Made by a program: the position numbers and the translations under genes. Under the pieces are notes generated by a model. That model saw nothing but the letters and a program-made list of their open reading frames with translations. It did no database searches and was not told the origin of the DNA. A stretch of 64,000 bases of DNA from Pohlia nutans (Eukaryota > Streptophyta > Bryopsida > Bryales > Mniaceae), in NCBI GenBank assembly GCA_022496805.1, contig CM040093.1:6658213-6722212 (forward strand), given 5' to 3'. This document shows positions 11,296-21,897 of the stretch, in pieces; the stretch's first letter is position 1; each line of letters begins with the position of its first letter.

Positions 11296-13255
11296 ATGAT
11301 GAAGCTCACCGGCAGAGTTTTGAGCTTTGCTGCTCTCGTCCTCGTGATCTCGGCAGTTGTTGAGCGATCAGAGGCGGCCCCGGGCTGCTACAATGGCGCC
11401 TCAGCCTCCGTGCAGTTCACGCAGTATTGGATCCCCAAGGAAGGCTCCAACGACGTCGACGACAACGGCAACGTGATTTCTCTTTCCGGACCCAAAACGC
11501 AAAACATCCTTCAAGACGACGGTGAGTTCATTACAATCCTACAAGTTTCCAATTCTATTGTGCTCCAAAGAATGAAGAGAATACAAAAATTAAAGAGCAA
11601 GCACTTCGTGTTTAGTCTGAAAAAGAAAGCCACGTTCAATTCTTAGGACGAGGATGAGTTCATTACAATCCTACAAGTTTCCATTTCTGCTGTGTTCCAT
11701 AGAATGAAGAGAATACAAAAGAGTGAGTCATGTTTAGTAATTAGACTAAAAAAGAAAGCTGGTCACTTTCAATTCTTGCAGTACATCGATCAGATCCCGG
11801 CCGCTTACACTGGCCATTATCACTGAAAACCGGCGTATGTTATGGAAGTTTTCATGTTATGGAAGCTTACACTCGGTTTTCAGTGATAATGGCTGGTGTA
11901 ATTGACTGGGATCTGTTGTAGTGTTGATTCCTTGGATCGTATCTGGTCACTGGAGTGTCTATTCTTGAAAGAGGGGAGTAGTCTTGCACCAATGACTCTT
12001 TGTCCGGTGGGCACTGACTCATTGTCAAGACATTTTGTTCACCTCGGTCTCAAAGAGGACCGGAGTTTCTATCTATCGAGACACGTGCTAGGGTTTTATG
12101 ATCACTCACTAACATGTGAGATAATCCAAGAAAGATAGCTTGATAAACGGTCACGTACGTGTGAGATAATGCAAGAAAAAAATTGATCATGTGCAGGTAC
12201 TCTGATTGAGAGCACGGACGAGAACACTTACAACAAATGCGTGGAAGAAGGAACGTGCTTTCTGCTCAACGGCGACCTCGTCAACCTCGCGTCATCAGCA
12301 ACAACATTCCAGGTCAGGCAATCAATCAGAAATTAGTTTCGGACATGGATTAATTGCAAGAATGATGGCTATGGTTTAGGGTTTAGGAAGGTTATTGTTT
12401 GGACTTTTTTTTTGGTGTTTGAGATAATGCTCACATGGCTACAATATGACTTTGTGGTGACTTTGTGAATTTTTGGGTTACTTAAATTAGTTGGCAATAT
12501 TAATCTGAGTTTAAATATTAAATTTGTGTCATACTATGGCGATCTCAAATTTCCAATTGAATGGCAACAATTGTATTCATTAGTAAGAAGCAATGAAGCA
12601 ATACATGAACACAATTAGTTAATAGTCGGAGCTCTAGTACAAAAATTGCAAGACATTGGGTCAGATAAGCAACATTGAATGTCTTCATTGAACTGGAATT
12701 CAAAGTTCAACAACATCCTCAATATATTCTAATATTCTGGTGACCAACAAAGGATGCATCAAGGTGATATATTTAGACATTTATAAAGATGCCAAAAGTT
12801 ATATGGCTCTATTGAATATTTCTATGTTGAATATCTAGCTATGTCAATCATTGGTTTTTAAACCCAAATTTTATAAAGAACTATCACCAAGGAGAATATT
12901 CTAGCCTAAAAGAAAATAGGGTTGGAACTTTTGTATGTTTCAGATTCTAGACCAAAGCACGTTTCCTTATGGCCAAGGAGCATCGGGCACGCCGTTAGCT
13001 CCATTTGTGAGCGTGGCAGCGAACGATCTGGCCGCTGGCACGACGTTGATGGTGACAGAGCTCCAGAACTTCCAGTTGCCGAATGGGCAGACACACAATG
13101 GTTGTGTGAGAGTGGACGACACGGGTGTGGATTTCAGTTGCCATATTGATTGGTTTGTGAAATCGTATGCCAATGAAGCCCAGCTCAGTAACCTCCCCGA
13201 GCAAGCCACCGTGCAAGTCAGCAGCTGCACGATACTCACCTACAACGCCGCCTGA
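11296..13255 (+). CDS. Secreted 3D-domain (double-psi beta-barrel) protein, 3 exons
   Basis: Exons are 11296-11521, 12197-12312 and 12944-13255, all with GT..AG boundaries and in frame, giving 217 codons. The start at 11296 (MMKLTG) is followed by a signal peptide of about 27 residues (VLSFAALVLVISAVV...SEA). The mature protein starts with CYNG and has FTQYWIP, then GTCFLLNG. Its C-terminal half reads VAANDLAAGTTLMVTEL, then a DDTGVDF block and HIDWFV. The spaced aspartates match the '3D' motif of MltA/RlpA-like barrels. Fungal secreted proteins have similar 3D domains, so a fungal origin is possible but untested. A cell-wall or extracellular role is inferred. The long introns hold repeats; a downstream AATAAA lies at 13314. 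Confidence 0.8.
11517..11780 (+). repeat. Tandem duplication across the first exon-intron junction
   Basis: GAGTTCATTACAATCCTACA begins at about 11524 and again at 11654. Both copies continue through AATGAAGAGAATACAAAA and end in TTTCAATTCTT or similar, a period of about 130 bp. It duplicates the 5' splice-site surroundings (GGTGAGTTCATT versus GGATGAGTTCATT), and the second copy has lost the GT context. Confidence 0.75.
11781..11921. mobile_element. Hairpin element inside intron 1
   Basis: The left arm contains CAGATCCC and GGCCATTATCACTGAAAACC. The right arm carries the reverse complement GGTTTTCAGTGATAATGGC and GGGATCTG. The result is a 140-bp near-palindrome with a short direct repeat (ATGTTATGGAAG) at its centre. 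It is probably a MITE inserted in the intron of the 3D-domain gene. Confidence 0.65.
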
Positions 13256-13313
13256 CACAAGGTCAAAGTAGATGAAAAATGCTCAATGCCAACCTCCATC
13301 CCGACTTGATGAC

Positions 13314-13319
13314 AATAAA
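13314..13319 (+). terminator. AATAAA polyadenylation signal of the 3D-domain gene
   Basis: AATAAA lies 59 bases after the stop codon, at a usual distance for a 3' UTR signal. Confidence 0.5.
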
Positions 13320-13692
13320 GCTGGGCTCAAGCAGAAAGTTGGAATGTAACATCAGGGTGCGCTAATGATTCTTCAAATTTAAGTTTAGTTGAATATATTT
13401 TACAATTTACTCTAAGTGGAGAGTAGAGTCAGTTGAAAAAACTCTAAATATAAATGAGATTCTCTTTGTTTATCAAAAGTCTATGGACTTCACAGTTTGC
13501 ACCATGTATGTATGTGGGTGAGTTTGTTTGTGCGTGAAGAATTTATTTATGTTTAAATAAAAAATAAGAAGGTAAAATACAAATGGAACCATGGGTGACA
13601 ATCCCATCTGGAAAGTATTGCTGATGTCACATCCCACGAAGAAACAATTGATTCCCAAACATGTCCTGTTTCTCATTGCTGGAGCCTCCCTC

Positions 13693-13890
13693 CACTAGTA
13701 GGAAATACATGTGTCGTTTTTCACTTGCTATAAATGAAGTAGGAATGAAACCGCGCCAAGCATGTGAGTTGTGTCAATGTTGGTGAGTGGTTTTGGTCAC
13801 AAGAAGGTAGAAATATAAGCATAATATTCAGACACTGTTCATTGTTCCCACGAAATGGGGAAATGGAAAACGACATATCTTCTACTAGTG
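13693..13890. mobile_element. CACTA-type MITE with CTC target duplication
   Basis: It begins CACTAGTAGGAAATACATGT and ends ...TATCTTCTACTAGTG. The inner arms share a CGTTTTTC / GGAAAACG pair. The flanking bases are CTC on both sides (13690-13692 and 13891-13893), the 3-bp duplication expected of CACTA elements. It is 198 bp with no coding capacity. Confidence 0.85.
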
Positions 13891-13893
13891 CTC

Positions 13894-15749
13894 GTCAAGG
13901 GAATCCACATAAGTGAATCCTTTTGCTTCCATTACAAGCAATTTCAGGTCTTCAAAAGGCTGCGAGTCAGCCAACACTTCATGCACAGGAATGAATTAAA
14001 AATTAAATAAATGATTTTTTAAATTAATAAAAATCTAGGAAACTTTTTAAAAACAATAATAATTTTTTTTAAAGTATCAAAAACATTATAAAATTTTCAT
14101 TTAAATTTTTTTATTATTTTTTTTAAAAATCCAATAATATTTTATATTTAGATTTTCTTCAGGCCACGCAGATTTTATTATTAAATTGTTTATTTATTTC
14201 ATTTTTAATTTTCATTGTTTTAATATATAAAAAATTCATTTTCATTTTCATTTGGCTAAACTCGCAGCCCTATAGAGGCCTTGTAATGCTCGTTTTTTGC
14301 TTTGTTAGTAGCAAGCGTACTTACATCCAATGATCACTACAAACCCGTCCCTTTTCACTGCCTGAAAATTGTGGAAAAGGTATCATTTCTTTGACCTATG
14401 TGACCAAAAGCACTCACCAACTTTGAAAGGCTCAAAATAGGAATGAAAAGTGACCAATTTGTTTGTAGTGGATTGAGAGTCGCAATACTCAGTGCTCATA
14501 TACGTGCAACAAGAGCTATATTTCTCCGCCATGTGGTTCTAGCTTTCTTTTGGAAAAAACTGTACTTAGGAATGTAGTTTGTGTGTTTTGTTTGTCTGTT
14601 TTGTATGTTACGTTGAGATCTCTTGGACCATGCGCACGTCCACCATGTTTTGGTAACGTATGAAAAACTCTCAACAAGAAGGGGTGCACTTAAATTGTTT
14701 CGTGACTTTAAACATATGGTATGAAAGTTAAGGATTTTAATGAAATTTTGTCATCATAAATTGAATTAAATTATGGATGAATGATTCTAAAAAGTTAAAG
14801 TATGGCTAAAGCACGGGGAACAATTCGTCCAATGACACTAAAACAAACTATTATTTCTTTCAAAAAAGGTTCTTTTGTGTGGTAGAAAAAGAATCTTGAA
14901 GAATATTTACAAAAAAATTCTAACTATTTGGCACAAATGTGTCAACTTAGCCCGCAATCTACACTAGTTGTGATTGGTTCATCGACTATTTGGTTAATGT
15001 ATTTGGTGTGTGAGTTTGAAGGACTTTAAACCTAGGGCGCCGTATTAATCACCAAAGATGACATCACACAAGAGAGCTTCCCATAAACTTGTACTAGACA
15101 GGAAAGAAGAAAGAATTCGCTGGTTGTGAAAAAAAGAATGATGTCGTCTTAGAGTTCCACCTTTTATATGGAGACTATGGGTTTAAATTGATGTCACAAA
15201 CAGACAGGCCCTACATTATCATAAAAAAGTTACCAACCATTTGTCTAGATGGATATGGCATTTGCTAAAAAGTCAATCATAAGTATAGTTGTCTAATATT
15301 TTTAAGTGACTTTTAGAAACAGATAAGTACCAATTCAACCGTATATATATATATAGATATATATGTTTATTTCTTGAGGTATTCTTGTGACCTTTAGAAT
15401 ATATTTATTTAGTGTCCTTTAGAACAATCATAATGTTTCTTGAAAGAACTTCAATACACATTTGTTGACATGTATTGAAGACAAGATGAGACCAGCCTCA
15501 ATTTTACCAACACAAGTCTTGAATGATTTAGTTAAATTTTGTACTAAGCTTATGAATTATTATAAACTTCTTAGGTATGTATTAGTTTATTGCTTTACCT
15601 CACATTGTTCTTAATAGCGTACAATATTTAACAACACATATTGCATAGTTCGTTGTAAACTTCTTGCAATTTCATAACACGGATTGCAACTTTGGTAAAG
15701 TAGAAATTGTGCAATAATTACTTAGCAACATTGTTACTTGGCATGTTCT
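13894..15749. other. Very AT-rich intergenic DNA
   Basis: No gene seen. It includes an almost pure A/T stretch at about 13990-14260 and a TA microsatellite at about 15341-15364. Confidence 0.45.
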
Positions 15750-16299
15750 TTAATCCCTAAATGATAAAGGGGTAAGGGCAATACCAAGATGTGTTATAAA
15801 ATGTTACTTTTGCAAGTTTGATGAAGTTTGGTTTAAAAGAGAAAATGAGAAGCATGATGTTTAGTAATTATCCATACGATCAAACTTTCAGCAAATGTTT
15901 TAAATACTCATTTAATGAATTTAGAAGCATTTACCATTTAATATTCACTAAAATTACAAATTTTATTTTTAGAATTTGAAATTTGGTATGATTGGTTAAA
16001 ACTAGACATTCTATTCTAAATTTTTTTAAAAAGAAATCTTCTCAAAGGAGAGAACATCATCAGTTTCCCCAACTAGTAAATTTTTAACACAAAGACAATA
16101 TTAAGGTCTTTGTCTTTGAAAAATTCTTCTTGGTGGAGTTTAACTTGGTTTGACATGACTCAAATTGGGTTGGAAAGTAAACTTGATTTCCTGTTTGAAA
16201 ATATTTTTTATTTCTTATAAAAATATAATTTTCACCTTGGGCAGCCTATTGAAAAGGGCAACGACCATTAAATGGCTGTTCAGTCACTTAGGGATTCAA
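15750..16299. mobile_element. TTAA-type element (family of 29817-30363), inverted copy
   Basis: It starts TTAATCCCTAAATGATAAAG and ends ..CAGTCACTTAGGGATTCAA. Read on the minus strand it parallels 29817-30363 along its whole length (550 versus 547 bp), with GGGCAGCCTA, TTGGAAAGTA and TTATAAAATGTTACTTTTGC in the same order. One flanking TTAA now reads TTCAA. Confidence 0.75.
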
Positions 16300-16889
16300 T
16301 TTTATAAACTTTTCAAATATAAATCTATAATTTTATCATGAAACTTTCATGGTATAAGTGTACAAATATTATTATGAATATGTATACACTATGAGTATTA
16401 TGAACAAAGGTTGTATCACCTACAACACAGAATATTCATAGAATTTGACATTTGATTTGGCCAAAAAATTAATTATTTGGCATGAGATGCCAACCTTGAA
16501 AACCACAATCGTAGGCTTTGATTTTGTATTAAAAGTTGCAAAAGCAATTTGTAAGTCCCCGAAATCAAAAAAAAATCTAGTTTTGCTACCTACACTTGTA
16601 GCTATTTGTCGAAGGTATCCGGTCTGGTTTAATGTAATGCACTTTATTTTCAGTGAAATGACATTTCATTTGTTTCAAACTGAAAAAAAAAAACAAAAAA
16701 ATCCCTTGACCGAAATGGATATATGTCAGAACTTCTCGATAAAATTTTCAAGCTTCTGGTCTTATTTTCTCCACTTTGCAAGAGTGGAAGTCAATTCTCA
16801 ACTTGCACCTCATTTATTCTTCCTACCTTCTGAAAATGTTTGGTACCCGCATGACGTCACCATGCAGGCTCTCCAGGGGAACGCCGTCC
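16300..16889. other. Intergenic DNA before the first DUF7748-like cassette
   Basis: An open stretch at about 16445-16975 has no start context, no family motif and biased Lys/Phe composition. It is judged non-coding. No other feature was seen. Confidence 0.35.
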
Positions 16890-17281
16890 TCAGGCCATAT
16901 TTCCAATTTTCCTCAGAGGAAATGTCCCAGATGCTTCTTGAGGACCGCAGAGAACCGCGCTTGCCCCTATTTTAGGGTTTGGGGGATGGCATCTACCGTG
17001 TCTGCAGACATTGATGTCGGCCCGCGTCGGTGCGGCGCGTGCTGCCGAAATCGCAATTCAGCGGTTCCTGCCACTCGCAAATCATCGCCATAACTATTTA
17101 ACCTTCACAGTCAAATGGATTTGATCACGCGAACATCCACTTTCTGGAGTGACCATTCTCAAACAGACGATACTTGAACCTCGATTGATAGATAATATTA
17201 TTACATTTCACTTCCGGATTACAATACCTATTACTTGCTGGTCCCTTTCTAGCTAGCTCAAAGACTAAATAGTAGTACAGT
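16890..17281 (+). promoter_or_regulatory. Upstream region of DUF7748-like copy A
   Basis: The sequence from about 16890 to the start codon is shared with copy D (minus strand, up to about 61575) and from about 16990 with copy C. A TATTTAA at 17096-17101, 186 bases before the ATG, is preserved in copies C (31989-31995) and D (61349-61355), so it is a candidate TATA box. The conservation may simply reflect recent duplication. Confidence 0.4.
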
Positions 17282-17683
17282 ATGATGGATACCAAGGTGA
17301 CCACCGTGATCGTGAACGCCACAAAGCAAGGGCTGACGATGAAAGTGGGGAACCGGCACTGCTATGCCAAACTCACCAGCGTCAAACAGGGCGGCGAGTA
17401 TCGCATGCAGATCGACGTCAACCGGACGTACCAGGAGTTTCTGGTGCAGGACAAGAGCGACGCGGGCAACCAGTTGTTCCTCAATTCCGACGACTGCTGC
17501 GACTACGAGCGCATCACCATCCAGGAGAAACCCGACGGCAGGCTGGACGTGCACACGCAACTCCGCCATCAGTTCCGCAGTCCACAGCCTTGCAGTGCCA
17601 TTCCTGAGGAGGACCAGGACAACTCCGCTGCCGTTGTGAATGTGATGAGCAGCTGGAAAGCGTGGCTGTGCAAATTCTTGTAG
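17282..17683 (+). CDS. DUF7748-like small protein, copy A
   Basis: A single-exon 133-residue protein without signal peptide or membrane segment. Shared family features: a beta-rich N-terminal part (VTTVIVNAT), IDVN.TYQEFLV at about 44-55, an LNSDDCCDYERITI block at 67-80, and a short amphipathic tail with WKAWLCKFL. It differs from the other copies at residue 36 (Gln for Val) and 48 (Arg for Trp, the position before TYQEF). A divergent homologue lies at 42818-43216. I relate the family to bryophyte DUF7748 proteins from memory of the pattern; the function is unknown. Codon use is GC-rich against AT-rich surroundings, as in the other real genes here. The intact frame in four copies argues for selection or very recent duplication. 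Confidence 0.75.
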   Translation: MMDTKVTTVIVNATKQGLTMKVGNRHCYAKLTSVKQGGEYRMQIDVNRTYQEFLVQDKSDAGNQLFLNSDDCCDYERITIQEKPDGRLDVHTQLRHQFRSPQPCSAIPEEDQDNSAAVVNVMSSWKAWLCKFL

Positions 17684-17949
17684 TCTAACTTCAGCTTTTA
17701 GTCTAGAGCGGAATCTTCTCTTCTGCCTGTTGTCGCGAAATCCATTGCGCTTGCAGGCTGAAGAATTACACTGTTTATATGAGGCTGGATCACGGCATAA
17801 ACATTCTTTATTCAAACAATAGATGGAGCTCTAGTCTGCACAGCCAGTGTCTACATACTCTGTTTTGTTAAGATATCGAACATGGCGGTGCACCAAACCT
17901 TAAATAGGAGGGAGACGAAGGTGACGACAGAAACTGGATTGGATCAGTT

Positions 17950-19690
17950 ACAGTTATACCCATCCGCATAGGTAATCCCATTATTGAATGGGATCCTCAA
18001 ATTTCTTGTTAAATATCCAGGTTTCAATTTGATTTGGGAAGACTTTTAGTCAGCAACAGCAATTCATGGCTCATAATTTTTTTTGGATACAAGCCAGATT
18101 CCTTTTGTCTCGCAAAATTTAATCTAGTATATGAGGATTGGAGATAGGGATACCGGCCTCAGAGCCTCTCCCCATGGGAGACCCGTGCCCTCTCTGTGAC
18201 AATATGTGAGCTTGAACAATGTTCATTGGAAAGTGGGTGTTAGGGATCTTGGAAATATGTTTTTTGCAAAGTTTACCAACACTGTTCATGGTGGAAATAT
18301 AAATAAAGAAGAAAGTGAATCCACTCTTGAGGGCGGGTGTGGCTTTTGGTTTGAGGCAGTCCGCATTGAGTGCGGGCCAACTCACTCTCTAGTAACGGGT
18401 ATATCTCAATAACTATGCATGGGGAGATTGAGAAGAGTGTTGGCACCGTTTTGTAGAGCCGGTATGGATGGCCCATGAGGACTCTCCCTCAGTGCTAGGC
18501 ATGCTCTCAGTTTGTACTTTCAGTAAAGAAACGCTCTATGAGTTTCACTTGTACACACTTTATATTGATATCCTTCGATCATGACAAGTCTCTAATATTT
18601 TGAAATAAAACCCACTGCAAAGATGACAAGCCCTCCAATTAATGTCCTAAAGATTTGAGGCACTGGTAAACTCTCTCCTATTCAAACTATAGGTCTAGAA
18701 ATCTAGATTGTTGGGTATTGCCAAAGGTAGCTCGGATCTGGATTGTTCTTAGATTTTAAATACCCTACCCCTGGGAAAGTGACGGTAACCCTTATAAAAG
18801 TTTGCAGTTTGCAGTTACTCAAGAGCCACAGAGAATTAGAGAAACTTTCTTCCGAAGGGCCAGCATGAATGAAGAGTTTGTTGGGGGAAGTGCTACCAAT
18901 AGGGCTACCAGGGCCAAGTTCGTGCGTGCTACTCTTAATGCCTGGTTTTGAGGGTGTACTCTATTCTCTAGTCACGTTAACCCTATAAGAACCTTGGGAG
19001 AGAAAGAGAATGTTGATCTAGAACTTTTGAAGCAAGGTTGTAGACAAAATCTTCATTTTTGCAAAATTTCCTTCTATTTTTTCAATCTCTACATGATCTC
19101 ATGAACAACCTATAACATTTAGTAGCAGAGCTTGGCTCTACTTTGAACTCCCAACAAATTTCTAGGATATTTTTCATTTGTGGACAAAGTAAATGAGTAG
19201 CTACTCTTGTTTACAAGAATTTGCAAGTATTGGGAACCTTCAGTTGTATGTGAGTAGTACATGTGTCCACCATTTCATTCGCAAGCATAGGAGTAATGAA
19301 TTTAGGTCCATATCTTGGAAAACGCTCATGTATTGTATGTTTACCATGTGTCCACCCTCTCATTTCTTCCTCATCTGACTCTTGTTCATCCACTTTGCTT
19401 CTCTTGTTGTATGAAGCTAAAAGGCATACTCAACACATGCTATTGAAGGCATACTCAGCACATGCTATTGAATGTTATGCCTTGTACAAAAATTATGTGT
19501 GACAAATTTCACACATGATTTTTAAAATGATTGTTGCCAGAGAAATTAGATTCATTAAAGGGGTTAGTGTATACGCTACAATGTTTTGTATTTATGCATG
19601 TGTACAATTTGAGGTCATGTACTCGGCGAAATCTTGAAATTCCATGAAGCTGAAGGTTTGCTATCTATCAAGTTTCAACTAAGGTAAGGG
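17950..19690. repeat. Long repeat block, copy 1 (uninterrupted form)
   Basis: This segment recurs at about 33260-38055, where it is broken by a CACTA element (34357-36483) and a TA-flanked foldback (36888-37742). Shared landmarks include GGGAGACCCGTGCCCTC, GGGCCAGCATGAATGAAGAG and ACCTTGGGAGAGAAAGAGAA. Copy 1 therefore supplies the empty site for both insertions. No gene is recognised inside it. Confidence 0.7.
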
Positions 19691-19706
19691 GTACAGTTGC
19701 CGTCAG

Positions 19707-20524
19707 TTTGACCCCTAAGGGTCCCTAGCTTTTTTGGGCTTAAAATCATCATCGCTTTTGATGTGTTATAGGTCTAAATGTAAGTGAGGTATAGAAATCT
19801 CAACCGTACAATATTGTAACATACATGTTGTAGATCATGTGGATCAATTTTGGGGTCATTTGGCCATATAGATTGCAAGATCATAGTGTTTTAGTGCTAA
19901 AAAGGGATGCTGAAATTTTCCTAGCAATACAGTTAGGGGAGAAATTTGTTTTCAAAAATACTCAAATGAAAAAAATTTGAACTATAAAGTAGTTCAAAAA
20001 TCATCATATAAACACATTGGTACCAAAAAAGCCTCATGAAAAAATTTAATGTGCCCTAAAATGGCCTTGCAATGTCAAAAAGTAGCCCGAAAAGTGACCC
20101 ATTTGAACCAAAAAGCAAAAAGTGTCCAAACTAGACCCGTGCACTAAAATGACTCCCAAACATTCATAACAACATGGATCGACCTGAAAATTTTACCATG
20201 ATAACTTGACTTCAAGGAAAATTCAACCCAACAAGTTTTATTGAAAATGAACTTGGGATGAAGGAGATACAAGCCCCTGAAGTTGCTACCATCAAAATTC
20301 ACAGAATTGTCCCAAAAAAGGATACCTACTTTCAAATGATCACCAAAAATTCAATTCATCTTGGAATGAAACAAAAAAATTTACCACACATTCCATACAT
20401 CATGCGGGGAGTTTTTGCAAAATTTCATATAAATCGGACATGTTTTGCAAAAGTTACAGCTCTTTGAATGTGAATGTCCCCCAAAGACGTCCAAAATATG
20501 GACGCCGGGACGGTTAGGGGTTAA
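19707..20524. mobile_element. TTAA-type (piggyBac-like ends) element with a visible empty site
   Basis: The left end is TTGACCCCTAAGGGTCCC and the right end is GGGACGGTTAGGGGTTAA. A related locus at 48922-48935 reads GCCGTCAGGTTAAGCATTTC with nothing inserted. So the target was TTAA, duplicated on insertion, with one copy since mutated to TTGA. It is 818 bp and no transposase ORF is seen. Confidence 0.8.
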
Positions 20525-20890
20525 GCATTTCAACCTACATAGAGCGCTGATTTTCAATGATAAAAAATTGCAGCGCATCAAACTTTGTGTTTAATAACTA
20601 AGCTCAATCTTTAATTAACTTGTTCACAATGTATGATTTTGTTATAAATTTTCAAACTTAATATGCATAGACCACTATTGATGTTAGTAGGTGTAACAGT
20701 GACTATCTTTCATTTCTAGTCCAATCATATTGCTAACTTGGTATTCATAATTAATGCTTGTGATAACTAGATTGAGAGCTCGTGAAGTTGAAACAGGTGC
20801 ATTTATAGGTGACCACAATTGGTACATAACAGTTTCTGGTGCTTCTACCTTACCAATTAATTGTTCTCCCAAGTTACAACTACCGTATCC
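20525..20890. repeat. Repeat shared with 48930-49258
   Basis: AGCATTTCAACCTACAT and the following 330 bases run parallel to 48930-49258, including ATTGATGTTAGTAGGTGTA and GTGCATTTATAGGTGACCAC. It is non-coding. Confidence 0.65.
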
Positions 20891-20999
20891 AGCCATCTGG
20901 GTCGGCTATCACATGCCAAATAATTAATTTTTTTAGGAGAATTTCTTTTGAACACATGCCAAATTTTATGAATATTTTCCAACATTCTTTTTTTCACCG

Positions 21000-21100
21000 G
21001 CATACCAAATTATTTTTAAAATAATACTAAATAATATCAATGTCTCATATCCGTATTTCTTATTCACTTGGGAATGGGGTAACCACCTTACAAGAGCAGA
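21000..21100. mobile_element. Single-ended fragment of the 32841-33257 element
   Basis: CAATGTCTCATATCCGTATT through GGGTAACCACCTTA is the reverse complement of the left end of the 32841-33257 TIR element. The other end is missing here. Confidence 0.6.
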
Positions 21101-21282
21101 GACCATGAAAATGCTTCGTTTTCAAGGAGTTATATGATTGAATAGTATAAACAAGTCATAAAAGTAGACGATACTTGAACCTCGATTGATAGACAATATT
21201 ATTACATTTCACTTCCGGATTACAATACCTATTACTTGCTGGTCCCTTTCTAGCTCGCTCAAAGACTAATTAGTAGTACAGT

Positions 21283-21684
21283 ATGATGGATACCAAGGTG
21301 ACCACCGTGATCGTGAACGCCACAAAGCAAGGGCTGACGATGAAAGTGGGAAACCGGCACTGCTATGCCAAACTCACCAGCGTCAAAGTGGGCGGCGAGT
21401 ATCGCATGCAGATCGACGTCAACTGGACGTACCAGGAGTTTCTGGTGCAGGACAAGAGCGACGCGGGCAACCAGTTGTTCCTCAATTCCGACGACTGCTG
21501 CGACTACGAGCGCATCACCATCCAGGAGAAACCCGACGGCAGGCTGGACGTGCACACGCAACTCCGCCATCAGTTCCGCAGTGTAGAGCCTTGCAGTGCC
21601 ATTTCTGAGGAGGACCAGGACAGCTTCGCTCCCGTTGTGAATGTGATGAGCAGCTGGAAGGCGTGGCTGTGCAAATTCTTGTAG
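21283..21684 (+). CDS. DUF7748-like small protein, copy B
   Basis: 133 residues, nearly identical to copies A, C and D. Private changes cluster near the C-terminus (residues 101-102 Val-Glu, 108 Ser, 115 Phe, 117 Pro). The repeated upstream DNA starts only at about 21166, so the TATTTAA-bearing stretch kept in copies A, C and D is absent. Immediately 3', the cassette carries an extra partial duplication (GCTGAAGAAGTACACTG then GACGAATTACACTG), and at 21898 it is interrupted by a 717-bp element. It may be a silenced or promoter-less copy. Its frame is still open, and the function is unknown as for copy A. Confidence 0.7.
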   Translation: MMDTKVTTVIVNATKQGLTMKVGNRHCYAKLTSVKVGGEYRMQIDVNWTYQEFLVQDKSDAGNQLFLNSDDCCDYERITIQEKPDGRLDVHTQLRHQFRSVEPCSAISEEDQDSFAPVVNVMSSWKAWLCKFL

Positions 21685-21897
21685 TCTAACTTCAGCTTTT
21701 AGTCTAGAGCGGAATCTTCTCTTCTGCCTGTTGTCGCGAAATCCATTGCGCTTGCAGGCTGAAGAAGTACACTGTTTATATGAGGCACATTACAGGCTGA
21801 CGAATTACACTGTTTATATGAGGCTGGATCACAGCATGAACATTGTTTGTTCAAACGATAAATGGAGCTCTAGTCTGCACAGCCAGTTGTCCCACGC

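Noticed and set aside
16445..16975. 176-codon open frame on the plus strand
   Set aside because: Low-complexity Lys/Phe-rich translation, no motif, AT-rich start. Its 3' third overlaps the repeated cassette upstream region shared with copy D, where the frame is not kept.
17258..17815. 185-codon open frame antisense to DUF7748-like copy A (and equivalents at 21259, 32151, 60626)
   Set aside because: It is the mirror of a GC-rich coding frame. The sense frame has the conserved blocks shared with the divergent homologue at 42818.
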